NCBI GenBank assembly: GCA_964429355.1
Contig: CAYSCH010000438.1
Span: 1 to 7,471, forward strand
DNA length: 7,471 bases
From: JAAYAY01 sp964429355
GTDB lineage: Bacteria > Planctomycetota > Planctomycetia > Pirellulales > Thermoguttaceae
Direction: 5' to 3'
Part shown: positions 1-6,383 of the stretch, in pieces
How positions within the stretch are numbered: the stretch's first letter is position 1
Layout: every line of letters starts with the position of its first letter
Translations under genes and position numbers: made by a program
The notes under the pieces: model-generated
Database searches by the model: none
What the model was told of the DNA's origin: nothing
The model's input: only the letters and a program-made list of their open reading frames with translations

Positions 1-44
1 CCGTGGTCACGCTGTAGACCTCCAGGTGGGTACAGTGGGCGGCG

Positions 45-272
45 ATGGCCGAGGGCGTGGCCAGGACCGCCTGGGACCGCACCGCAACGCTGTGGGCCCT
101 GATGGCAAACACGTGGGGTCGTAAGGATGGCCCGGTCTACACGCCGCAAATGATCCACCCGTACTACCCCGACACGCTTCCAGGGGCCCAGTCCAACTCG
201 ATCTCACTGACGGCCGACAACCTCGACACATGGGCCCAAGCAGTGGTAGCCAATCATGCCAAGCGCAAGTGA
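45..272 (+). CDS. Small tail-assembly-type protein before the tape measure (75 aa)
   Basis: This short protein sits directly before the tape measure gene, the slot that tail assembly chaperones occupy in long-tailed phages. Those proteins coat the tape measure during tail assembly and are not kept in the virion. Visible features are a W-D-x-T-A-x-L helix at residues 10-16, an N-T pair at 22-23, and a P-x-x-I-H-P-Y stretch at about 34-40. From memory, this layout matches small proteins in this position in other phage-like clusters. ATG 45 is the only ATG, GTG or TTG in this frame between the in-frame TAG at 15-17 and the W-D-x-T-A segment. No good Shine-Dalgarno precedes it; AGGTGG at 24-29 is too far away. 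The gene overlaps the tape measure start by 17 bp, which implies coupled translation. Many chaperones are made as a frameshifted pair, and the window starts too late to show whether a first partner exists. The role is inferred from position. Confidence 0.72.
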   Translation: MAEGVARTAWDRTATLWALMANTWGRKDGPVYTPQMIHPYYPDTLPGAQSNSISLTADNLDTWAQAVVANHAKRK

Positions 273-2565
273 CATCCGGGCCGGCGGCGCCTTCACCGAG
301 CTCTACACCAAGAACGGGCCGCTCTATGCCGGCCTGAAGTCGGCCGAGGCCCGAATCAAGGGCTTTTCGGCCAAGGCCACGCAGATCGCCCAGAGCATGA
401 CCCGCTTCACGGCCGTGGTAGCGTCCCCGTTTGTGATCGGGCTCAAGGCGGCCAGCGACATGCAGGAGAGTATGAGCAAGTTCGACGTGGTCTATGGCGA
501 GAACGCCGAGGCCATGAAGAAGTGGGGCGACGAATACGGCAAGCAGGTCGGCCGAAGTAAGCAGCAGATTGCTGACTTCCTGGCCGGCAACCAAGACCTG
601 TTTGTGCCGATGGGCTTCGATTCGAAGAGCGCCGAGGAGATCAGCAAGACCCTGACCACACTGGCCGTCGACTTGGGATCGTTCAACAACAAGGCCGATG
701 CGGACGTTATGAACGATCTGCAAGCCGCGATGACGGGGTCGGGGGAGGTCATGAAGAAATACGGCGTGATTCTCTCCGAGGCCGCCGTAAAAGCCGAGCT
801 GCTCAAGCAGGGCCTGGACCCCAAGAGTGTGACCGAGGCCCAGAAGGCCCAGGCCCGCTTGGCTATTATCCTCCGAGGCACGACAGCGGCGCAGGGGGAC
901 GCCATCCGCATGTCCGGCGGCTTCGCCAACCAGATGAAGGCCCTCAAGGCCTCGGCATGGGACGCGGCCGGAGCAATCGGCGAAGCACTCCTCCCCACGG
1001 TTACCGGCGCCCTCACCAAGGTGGTCGAAATCGCCAAAGCGGCAGCCGTCTGGGCTGCCCAGAACGCAACCCTCGTCCGTACCCTCGCGGCGATCGTGGC
1101 GATCGTCGGGAGCGTCGGGGCTGGCATCTGGGCCATAGGGGCAGCCGGGACGGCGGCGGCAACGGCAATAGGAGTCTTAACCACCGCCATGACCTTCATG
1201 GCCGCACATCCGGTCATGATGGTGGTAACCGCCGTGGTGGCCGCAACGGCCGCGATCGTGGCGTTCGAATCCACGGCCAGGCGTCTACCGTCAGTCATGA
1301 CCGACGTTAGGAGCAAGTCCGACGAAATGCGCGCGAGCGACATCAAGCTCATGGAGGAACTGCACAAACTCGCCGGGCAACAATCCCTGACGACCGAAGA
1401 GATGGACCGCGCGGCCTCGATTCTTGACACTCTCCAGGGCCGCTATGGCGATCTGGGAGTCACCATCGACCGGACGGCCGGGACCATCAGCGGCATGGCC
1501 GAGGCCCAGCTCAAGCTGAACGACGCCATGCGACGCGCGACGATTGCGCAGCTCACCGCGGAAGCCAAGGGTGTTGAGGTTGAGATCGACGAGCTCAACC
1601 GGAAGCGAGCCGGATTCTTCCGCCAGGTCATGCAGGGGCTGGGGAGCGACTACGACCAGACCATGCTCGACAAGATCCTGGCCGAATCGGCGAAGCTCGA
1701 CGCCATCCGCCAGCGTATCGAGGCCCTCAAAGGCGGCGATATGTCGGCCCTGACGGCCGGTGCCGGCGACTCGGGAGCCCCGGCGATCGCGGCGGCCGTG
1801 GAAGCCGGCGACACGGAGGCCGCACTGGCCATGAACGAGGAAATGCTCAACCGAATCGCAGAGGCCCGAATCGAGCAGATCGAAGACGAGCAGTTGCGAG
1901 CCGAAGCGGCAATCAATGCCAGATACGATGCGGAGATCGAGAAAGCCAAGGAGCTGGGCGCCGACCTGGCATTGGTCGAACAGGCCCGCGCGGCGGCCCT
2001 GGGCACCGTCCGAGGCGAAGCGGACAAAAAGAAGCAGGAGGAAGCAGCGAGAGCGGCCGAAGCGAAAAAGCTTTCGAACCAGCAACTCCAGGACGAAATC
2101 GCGGCGTTGAAGATCGAGCAGAGCACTACCAGCGAAATCGACAAGCAGAAGGCGCTGCTCGAGCTCCAGCGTAGCCAGGCCCTGCGCGATGCGGCCTCTA
2201 CCGGCCAGGATCCCGATCTGATCAACCAGCTCTTCGATCTGAAGATCGCTGGGTTGAAGTCCGCATCCGCAGCTCTGAAGGACGCGCAAGCGATCTTCGC
2301 TGAGAGCGGATCTGTCGGTAGCGATGCGGCATACAAAATGGTTATGGGATCATTCGGTGATACGAAAGGCGCCAAGGCCTCGCAACAGCCCCCACCCCCA
2401 AAATGGCCCGACGAGAAATCGAAGCCGACGGCCGCAAGCCCCAATGCCGGCATCGACTTTCGTGAACTAATCGGCCTGACAGAGACCGTGGTCAGCAACA
2501 CTCGCCAGATCGTCACGAACACCGGCAAGTCGACCATCAAGGAGGCGGTACCACCGAAGCGATAG
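256..2565 (+). CDS. Phage tail tape measure protein (769 aa)
   Basis: This is the tail tape measure protein: an extended scaffold in the tail lumen that sets tail length and may help DNA cross the host envelope. Residues 76 to about 260 resemble the phage minor tail/TP901 tape measure domain. They include F-D-V-V-Y-G at 76-81, then a helical run with K-K-Y-G-V and a Q-M-K-A-L-K-A-S-A-W-D segment followed by G-E-A-L-L-P. Residues 276-337 are a long hydrophobic Ala/Val/Gly/Ile stretch, probably two or more membrane-competent helices. Residues 524 to about 650 are Glu/Lys/Ala/Gln-rich and predicted coiled coil. Four consecutive prolines lie at 712-715, before a polar C-terminal tail. At roughly 1.5 Å per residue, the usual tape measure rule, an unprocessed protein would span about 110-120 nm. 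There is no clear Shine-Dalgarno before ATG 256, and the start lies inside the preceding gene. The stop is TAG at 2563-2565. Several long antisense frames across this gene are GC-driven shadows. Confidence 0.95.
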   Translation: MPSASDIRAGGAFTELYTKNGPLYAGLKSAEARIKGFSAKATQIAQSMTRFTAVVASPFVIGLKAASDMQESMSKFDVVYGENAEAMKKWGDEYGKQVGRSKQQIADFLAGNQDLFVPMGFDSKSAEEISKTLTTLAVDLGSFNNKADADVMNDLQAAMTGSGEVMKKYGVILSEAAVKAELLKQGLDPKSVTEAQKAQARLAIILRGTTAAQGDAIRMSGGFANQMKALKASAWDAAGAIGEALLPTVTGALTKVVEIAKAAAVWAAQNATLVRTLAAIVAIVGSVGAGIWAIGAAGTAAATAIGVLTTAMTFMAAHPVMMVVTAVVAATAAIVAFESTARRLPSVMTDVRSKSDEMRASDIKLMEELHKLAGQQSLTTEEMDRAASILDTLQGRYGDLGVTIDRTAGTISGMAEAQLKLNDAMRRATIAQLTAEAKGVEVEIDELNRKRAGFFRQVMQGLGSDYDQTMLDKILAESAKLDAIRQRIEALKGGDMSALTAGAGDSGAPAIAAAVEAGDTEAALAMNEEMLNRIAEARIEQIEDEQLRAEAAINARYDAEIEKAKELGADLALVEQARAAALGTVRGEADKKKQEEAARAAEAKKLSNQQLQDEIAALKIEQSTTSEIDKQKALLELQRSQALRDAASTGQDPDLINQLFDLKIAGLKSASAALKDAQAIFAESGSVGSDAAYKMVMGSFGDTKGAKASQQPPPPKWPDEKSKPTAASPNAGIDFRELIGLTETVVSNTRQIVTNTGKSTIKEAVPPKR

Positions 2566-3450
2566 ATGGCCGTGACCAGGGTTAGCGAGAAATACGGATC
2601 GGGCAAAGGCTCCGCCGCCTACCCCAAGACCAATGAGTTCACGCGGGAATTTTACGTCCGGGTAAGCGACGTCGACGACGGCTCGGCCGTGATTCTCAGC
2701 GACGCCCTGGTCCCCAAGGTTGGCGACGAATACGCGACCGGCAACGATTACGACCCCGGCAGTTGGTGCAAGCGGGTGGACGTGGAGCGAGACCAGGCCA
2801 ACGAGCTCCTCTTCCACGTCGTCTGTACGTACGACAACGAGGAACCGGAGACTGACAGGACCACGCCGCCTCTGCTGCGGCCGGCTGTCTTCGATTGGTC
2901 GAACCGCCGCGAGGAATTCATTTTCCCGTACGATACCCGCGGCCTACTCTACGTGACTCCCGCCGGCGTTCCGATCGAGAACCCACCACCGACACCGATC
3001 CACCTCTTGATCCTGACGATCAGCAAGAACGTCGCGACCTTCGACCCGATCGCAATGAACGCCTACGCGGACGCCGTCAACCTAGACACGTTTCTCGGAT
3101 TCGCCCCAGGTTACGCGAAGATCGAGGACATCATCCCGTCCAAACTCCAGCATGAGACCATCAACGACGTCCACTATCAATACTACACGCTGGAGACTGT
3201 GGTGGCCTTCCGGCGGATCCCATGGCACCCCCACAAGATCGTAGCAAAGGGTCGCCAGTACAAGAACGATGATGGGGACCTGGTCCCTACCGACGCATCG
3301 GGCGTGATGGATGGCCACGAGGAATACCTTGACGAGCAGGGCAAGAAGACCACCGCGGCCAACTACTACCTTATCGAACGCTACCCCTTCCCGGAATTCT
3401 CCTTCGCGGGGCTGAGCCAATTCACCGGCATCGGCGGATTCTGGGTCTAA
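2566..3450 (+). CDS. Probable structural tail protein after the tape measure (294 aa)
   Basis: No named domain is recognised. The gene follows the tape measure, where distal tail or baseplate proteins are usually encoded, so a tail-tip role is inferred. The protein is soluble, acidic and beta-rich by appearance, with no signal peptide or membrane segment. A central segment has F-D-W-S at 109-112, Y-D-x-R-G at 122-126, T-P-A-G-V-P at 131-136, and L-x-I-S-K-N-V-A-T-F-D-P at 150-161. It continues to Y-A-D-A-V-N-x-D-T-F-L-G at 167-178. I recall this pattern (a strand ending in N-x-x-x-F-x-P, then a V-N-x-x-x-F helix) from unclassified structural proteins of phage-like clusters. The C-terminus Y-P-F-P-E-F-S-F-A-G-L suggests a final strand. 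Its ATG directly abuts the tape measure TAG and is in the same frame. An AAGGAGG at 2539-2545 lies 20 nt upstream, too far for a normal Shine-Dalgarno, so initiation probably relies on terminating ribosomes. Confidence 0.8.
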   Translation: MAVTRVSEKYGSGKGSAAYPKTNEFTREFYVRVSDVDDGSAVILSDALVPKVGDEYATGNDYDPGSWCKRVDVERDQANELLFHVVCTYDNEEPETDRTTPPLLRPAVFDWSNRREEFIFPYDTRGLLYVTPAGVPIENPPPTPIHLLILTISKNVATFDPIAMNAYADAVNLDTFLGFAPGYAKIEDIIPSKLQHETINDVHYQYYTLETVVAFRRIPWHPHKIVAKGRQYKNDDGDLVPTDASGVMDGHEEYLDEQGKKTTAANYYLIERYPFPEFSFAGLSQFTGIGGFWV

Positions 3451-3459
3451 CGACAGATC

Positions 3460-3463
3460 GGAG
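3460..3463 (+). promoter_or_regulatory. Shine-Dalgarno for the 173-aa virion protein gene
   Basis: GGAG ends 5 nt before ATG 3469, in the only true intergenic gap (18 nt) of the tail operon. It supports ATG 3469 as the start and suggests that this gene, unlike its overlapping neighbours, can recruit ribosomes independently. Confidence 0.7.
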
Positions 3464-3468
3464 AACGC

Positions 3469-3990
3469 ATGTCAACGGACGTCATCCGCGACAATGTCGA
3501 TCGCGTCATGAGCGGCGCGTGGACATTCTTAGGCCCCGTCACACTCCCGGCCAATGCCGTGGATGAGAACAACCTCAAGACAGCGGCTAAGCTGCCGGCC
3601 AGCAAGCTGGTGACCAGGTTTCCGAAGGACGTCCGGCAGAAGACTGGGACGGCCGTGGTAACCCAGACGGAACTGATTCACATCGCCAAGGCCGCGGGCC
3701 TGGTTACCAGCGTCGAGGTGGCGATCGACGCGGCAATCACTGGCGATAATACGCTGGTGATCGACGTCAAGAGAGCGACGGGAGGGGCGGCCTTTGCCAC
3801 GATCTTGAGCGCGGCCCTGACCATCAACAGCGCCACTGCAGTCCGGACCGCAGTAGCGGCCACCATCGACGCGGCGAAAGACGACTACGTTGCCGGCGAC
3901 ATCTTCGAGGTGATCATTACGGCGGCCGGCACTGGAACCCAGGCGCAAGGGGTTAATGTCAGCGTCTTCTTCGAAGAAAACCCGGTATGA
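3469..3990 (+). CDS. Probable virion surface or tail fibre-like protein (173 aa)
   Basis: The N-terminus (residues 1-30) reads as a short strand-rich attachment segment with G-A-W-T-F-x-G-P-V-T-L-P. Next comes A-V-D-E-N-N-L and an A-A-K-L-P-A-S-K-L segment at 29-47. Segments of this kind are common in phage fibre and decoration proteins, where a T-F-x-G-x-V-T phrase precedes an N-L or I-x-x-A-K-L linker. Residues 58-169 form an Ala/Thr/Val/Ile-rich domain that looks like a beta sandwich: alternating hydrophobic strands, I-D-V-K-R-A-T-G-G-A at 98-107, D-I-F-E-V at 144-148, and a closing strand V-N-V-S-V-F-F-E-E at 162-170. There is no cysteine, signal peptide or membrane segment. The closing G-x-x-V-x-V-F-x-E strand is typical of small virion proteins in my recollection, but no fold can be proven by eye. 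Its stop overlaps the next start through ATGA. A fibre, adhesin or head-decoration role all fit; its place among tail genes favours a tail role. Confidence 0.75.
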   Translation: MSTDVIRDNVDRVMSGAWTFLGPVTLPANAVDENNLKTAAKLPASKLVTRFPKDVRQKTGTAVVTQTELIHIAKAAGLVTSVEVAIDAAITGDNTLVIDVKRATGGAAFATILSAALTINSATAVRTAVAATIDAAKDDYVAGDIFEVIITAAGTGTQAQGVNVSVFFEENPV

Positions 3991-4532
3991 GCGATCTCTT
4001 TGGATTCGGCGCCGAGACTGTAGCCCGCATCTGGCGGGCTATCCTCTACGTCGAACGCCAATATCTGACAGCACCCGGCGCCGGCGAGCCATCCCGCCGG
4101 CCCCCACGCACCTATCGGCGGTTCACTCTCACGGCCCAGCTCGACGCCGGGAACTCGGCGGCCGTCGAGTGGGAGGATGGTTCGATGGGGGAAGTCTGGG
4201 ACCGTGACACTTGCTGTTATGGCCTCGAGGGCGAGACCGGGGAGGCTGTGGCGGCTATAAATCCCGCCGGCGATGCGATCGAGTGGCAGGTCACGAAGAG
4301 CCCAGGCCAGCCTGTCTATGAGGGGACGGCGGCTGTCGACATCGCGGCCGGCGCCGGGACGGCCAACGTCAACGCCACAATCAACGGCGCCACACGTGTC
4401 GTTTCGTGCGCAGTTCCAAGCGGCGCCGTCTCCAGCGGGAAAAAGTATCCATCGGGCGGCCGGGTGTTCATCAGCCACGAGCGAGGCACCTGGAAGATCA
4501 TCGTGTTCGTCTCCTGTGAGGTAACGGCATGA
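3987..4532 (+). CDS. Hypothetical tail-operon protein (181 aa)
   Basis: The protein is not assigned to a named family. Residues 9-27 form an amphipathic helix, with V-A-R-I-W-R-A at 12-18 and V-E-R at 22-24, followed by a basic Pro/Arg-rich linker at 35-45. Residues 46-80 are strand-rich, with F-T-L-T-A-Q-L-x-A-G and a G-E-V-W-D-R-D-T-C-C-Y motif at 68-78. A Gly/Ala-rich region at 112-150 has alternating V-D, A-x-V-N-A and I-N-G-A-T strands. The C-terminus has G-T-W-K-I-I-V-F-V-S-C-E at 167-178. Cysteines are at 76, 77, 141 and 177, so a disulfide or metal site is possible but unproven. Both ends overlap the neighbours through ATGA, so it is translated as part of the tail transcript. A minor tail or tip-associated structural role is inferred from position only. 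Nothing suggests an enzyme. Confidence 0.72.
   Translation: MSDLFGFGAETVARIWRAILYVERQYLTAPGAGEPSRRPPRTYRRFTLTAQLDAGNSAAVEWEDGSMGEVWDRDTCCYGLEGETGEAVAAINPAGDAIEWQVTKSPGQPVYEGTAAVDIAAGAGTANVNATINGATRVVSCAVPSGAVSSGKKYPSGGRVFISHERGTWKIIVFVSCEVTA
4518..4522 (+). promoter_or_regulatory. Shine-Dalgarno for the Cys-rich tail protein gene
   Basis: GAGGT ends 6 nt before ATG 4529, inside the end of the previous gene. Together with the ATGA overlap at 4529-4532 it fixes the start of the 326-aa protein. Confidence 0.7.
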
Positions 4533-5509
4533 GACGCCGGCCGATCGACCCGTGGGACCGGACAGCTGGCGGCCTCTACGTGCCTGGCCGGCCTAGCCTG
4601 CCGACGCGGAGGTATCTCCAGCGAATGGGGGCGGCAAAGGATTGCTGTAACGTGACCCCACCACCAGGCTGTTGGGCGGTCGCGTTCTCCGGGATCGCAA
4701 ATGACACGTGCACCTACTGCTCGGGATACAACAAGACGTGGTACGTACGGCCGGCCAATCCGATGGTCTCGCCGTACACCTGGACATGCGACCTCGTCGC
4801 GGCGTGCGTGGCGTGCGGGGCAATGTCGCTCACACTCGTGATCTCGGATGACACGATTACGGTGAGCCTGGGCGGGGCGACGTGGACCAAGTCAATCACC
4901 TCGGCGTCTGCCGCGTTCCTCACGAGCCACACCTTGAGTTTTGCGTCCGGCTCTAACGGGTGCGACTGCACGGGATCGAGCTGCACCATCACGCCTGGCT
5001 ACGATGCCAACGGGAATTGCCCGTGTCCGTACGGATGCGCGACGTATCCATGCAATGAGCCGTATCTGTTCTTCACCGGGACCACTCCGCCGCGCATCGC
5101 CGTCAGCATTGGCGACGTGGGAGACAACTCCTGCAGCCTGTGTGATGCCTATGCAAATACGACCTACGTGCTGAGTGACGCCGGAAACTGCAAGTGGGCA
5201 CTGCTCGGCGTAAATAACTCTGCAGGGTGCGGTGGAGTGCTCGGATCGCCGTTGCTCGGGATGGAGGCCAGCGTGGGTGCCTATTCCAACCCACCTCACT
5301 GCTCAGTTGGCGATGCCGAGTGGGAGTTTCACACGGCGGTTTATCGAGGGAGCTGGACCGGGTTGTATGTCTATCCTCTCGTCAAGTACTACGGATGCAC
5401 GCCTGACCTGCCAGTCGACGGGACGGCCGTTAGCGTCACGTTGCACAAGTACAATGATGGGTCAGGCTATTGTGATTTTCCCGATACTATCACGCTGTTT
5501 GCCCCATGA
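4529..5509 (+). CDS. Cysteine-rich two-domain tail-operon protein (326 aa, 22 Cys)
   Basis: No named family is recognised. A basic N-terminus (residues 1-37) with D-P-W-D-R-T-A-G-G-L-Y leads to C-C at 39-40. Two related domains follow. Domain 1 starts near 48, with N-D-T-C-T-Y-C-S-G-Y-N-K-T-W-Y-V at 58-73 (C61-x2-C64). It closes with G-C-D-C, S-S-C and T-I-T-P. Domain 2 starts near 190, with D-N-S-C-S-L-C-D-A-Y-A-N-T-T-Y-V around 200-214 (C202-x2-C205). It closes with G-Y-C-D-F-P-D-T-I-T-L near the C-terminus. The offset between the CxxC motifs is 141 residues. A connector has C164, C166, C170 and C175. The total is 22 Cys, nearly 7% of residues, far above ordinary cytoplasmic proteins, so disulfides or metal binding are likely. 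The rest is Ser/Thr/Gly/Tyr-rich and strand-like, as in tail tips and adhesins. There is no signal peptide. A terminal tail, receptor-binding or tip-stabilising role is inferred. Confidence 0.78.
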   Translation: MRRRPIDPWDRTAGGLYVPGRPSLPTRRYLQRMGAAKDCCNVTPPPGCWAVAFSGIANDTCTYCSGYNKTWYVRPANPMVSPYTWTCDLVAACVACGAMSLTLVISDDTITVSLGGATWTKSITSASAAFLTSHTLSFASGSNGCDCTGSSCTITPGYDANGNCPCPYGCATYPCNEPYLFFTGTTPPRIAVSIGDVGDNSCSLCDAYANTTYVLSDAGNCKWALLGVNNSAGCGGVLGSPLLGMEASVGAYSNPPHCSVGDAEWEFHTAVYRGSWTGLYVYPLVKYYGCTPDLPVDGTAVSVTLHKYNDGSGYCDFPDTITLFAP

Positions 5510-5922
5510 GTCTGATTCGCCTGAGTGACACGCTCCAAAAATGTTCGCAATGCGGGTGGAAAATCCAATCCCGTGGCCCGTTGCACGTGTGTCCGAAGTG
5601 CCAACGCCCTGCCACGTTGGTCGTCAGGGAACCGGCACGTTGCCCGATGGCGGAGATCGTCGCACGACTGACGGACCACGGAGTGGATCGTCTCCAGCTC
5701 TGCCGCCGAGCTGGCTGCGGGATGATGCACACGGCCGCCAAGGGATGCCAGGGCCTGGTCGGCCAGATAGTGTGTGTGGGTCAGTCCAGCCGATCCATCG
5801 GGAGCCAAGAGGCCGATTGGATGCGACTCTGGGCGGACCTTTTGAACGGTCCCCGAGAATGCCCGCTCTGGCCTACCGGCCACGAGCCGCCTGGTGGCGT
5901 TGGATCGCGGCCTCGAGCGTGA
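5506..5922 (+). CDS. Zinc-ribbon protein at the end of the tail operon (138 aa)
   Basis: Residues 13-32 carry C13-x2-C16-x12-C29-x2-C32, a zinc ribbon, with Q-C-G-W after the first pair and C-P-K-C as the second. A second Cys set follows: C46 in A-R-C-P, C66 in L-Q-L-C-R, C71 in G-C-G, C81, C90, and C119 in E-C-P-L-W. This suggests a second metal site or a Cys-rich fold. W105 and W109 lie in a helix E-A-D-W-M-R-L-W-A-D-L-L. The gene overlaps the Cys-rich tail protein by ATGA and has no Shine-Dalgarno of its own, so it is probably translated by coupling. Its last 14 codons (Gly/Pro/Arg-rich, after L-W-P-T) look unlike folded sequence and lie over the antisense 103-aa gene, so the functional protein may effectively end near residue 123. 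No function is assigned. A small structural or assembly protein, or a nucleic-acid-binding protein, would both fit. Confidence 0.7.
   Translation: MSLIRLSDTLQKCSQCGWKIQSRGPLHVCPKCQRPATLVVREPARCPMAEIVARLTDHGVDRLQLCRRAGCGMMHTAAKGCQGLVGQIVCVGQSSRSIGSQEADWMRLWADLLNGPRECPLWPTGHEPPGGVGSRPRA
5869..5882. other. Short perfect hairpin at the convergent gene ends
   Basis: TGGCC-TACC-GGCCA is a 5-bp perfect stem with a 4-nt loop. It can extend by CTC/GAG pairing across one bulged base. It covers the stop codon of the - strand 103-aa gene and lies inside the end of the + strand zinc-ribbon gene. Neither strand has a T-tract after it, so it does not qualify as a standard intrinsic terminator. It might slow either polymerase where the two transcripts converge. 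Confidence 0.25.
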
Positions 5923-6184
5923 TCGGCCAACGCGCCTCCAGGCAACGGGTCTCCTCGCCGGTCAGCAGTTCCATCGAATCGTACCAGTCGATACGGCAGA
6001 GGTTTTGGCCCGATGGAATGGCGATCAGGTAGCCGCCCAGATCGTCGGGAGTGAGCCCGTCGTCGGGCACCAGCTCGCCGGCGAACCGCGGGCAATGAGT
6101 GTGCACAACGAACACGCGGCCGTGGGCCATGTCGCTCGTATCATCAATCAGCCACTCGGGCAGGTCGTGAGGCATCGAGATCAT
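5873..6184 (-). CDS. Hypothetical protein (103 aa), last gene of the - strand operon
   Basis: No family is assigned, but the composition is that of a real folded protein rather than an antisense shadow. It has hydrophobic strands V-F-V-V-H-T-H at 24-30, L-I-A-I-P at 53-57 and L-C-R-I-D-W at 62-67, with a C-P-R-F-x-G-E-L-V-P segment at 31-40. The N-terminus D-L-P-E-W-L-I-D-D and the central block P-S-G-Q-N-L-C-R-I-D-W-Y-D are the most motif-like parts. A C-terminal helix runs from about 88. It begins 9 nt after the stop of the zinc-ribbon/membrane gene on the same strand, so it is probably co-transcribed. There is no evident Shine-Dalgarno at ATG 6184 or at the alternative ATG 6175 (residue 4). 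It overlaps the + strand zinc-ribbon gene tail-to-tail by 50 bp. The protein is small, soluble and acidic, with cysteines at 31, 63 and 81. Function is unknown. Confidence 0.66.
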   Translation of the reverse strand: MISMPHDLPEWLIDDTSDMAHGRVFVVHTHCPRFAGELVPDDGLTPDDLGGYLIAIPSGQNLCRIDWYDSMELLTGEETRCLEARWPITLEAAIQRHQAARGR

Positions 6185-6193
6185 GAGCTGCGA

Positions 6194-6373
6194 TCAACGG
6201 TTGGCCAGAACCCAATTGAGGACGAGCAGGCCGACAAAAACGAAAATGAACCCAGCGAACAACACGGCACCGTACCAATCGCTCGGTTTCGCGAACTGAT
6301 GGCCGCATTTTGGACAGGATCCAGCCTTGCGGCTGACTTGGTGATCACATGAAGGGCATCTAGTCAGGTTCAC
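6194..6373 (-). CDS. Zinc-ribbon protein with one membrane segment (59 aa)
   Basis: The N-terminal half is a zinc ribbon: C6-x2-C9-x10-C20-x2-C23, with C-P-S-C-D-H and C-P-K-C-G-H knuckles. This is followed by a strongly hydrophobic helix at about 34-56 (aromatic, Val, Leu and Gly) and a short N-R end. The expected form is a small single-pass membrane protein with its metal knuckle on one face. A GTG start at 6373 is chosen because GGGGA (6379-6383) ends 5 nt before it, and the zinc ribbon then begins near residue 5, as is usual for this type. An ATG at 6403 is also in frame but has no Shine-Dalgarno and would overlap the upstream BRCT gene by 20 bp; it would give 69 aa. With the GTG start, the gap after the BRCT gene's TAA is 10 nt. 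Zinc-ribbon/membrane proteins of this size are widespread and mostly of unknown function. Confidence 0.72.
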   Translation of the reverse strand: MNLTRCPSCDHQVSRKAGSCPKCGHQFAKPSDWYGAVLFAGFIFVFVGLLVLNWVLANR

Positions 6374-6378
6374 ACTCT

Positions 6379-6383
6379 TCCCC
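6379..6383 (-). promoter_or_regulatory. Shine-Dalgarno deciding the GTG start of the zinc-ribbon/membrane gene
   Basis: On the - strand, the stop TAA of the BRCT gene (6386-6384) is followed immediately by GGGGA, 5 nt, then GTG at 6373. This arrangement favours the GTG over the ATG at 6403. Confidence 0.55.

Noticed and set aside
1..17. End of an upstream gene (codons V-V-T-L then TAG)
   Set aside because: Plausible as the tail of a preceding structural gene, but only five codons are visible and another frame is also open, so it is not annotated.
1291..2606. Long - strand open frames opposite the tape measure gene
   Set aside because: They have Leu/Arg/Ser-rich shadow composition, no ribosome sites and no family resemblance. 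They arise because a GC-rich Ala/Glu-rich gene leaves few stops on the antisense strand.
5869..5882. Bidirectional intrinsic terminator between the convergent operons
   Set aside because: The hairpin is short and lacks a T-tract on either side. It is kept only as a low-confidence structure.
5541..6095. Additional frames on both strands across the convergent junction
   Set aside because: They overlap the zinc-ribbon gene and the 103-aa gene completely, and their Arg/Pro/Ser-rich products look non-coding.
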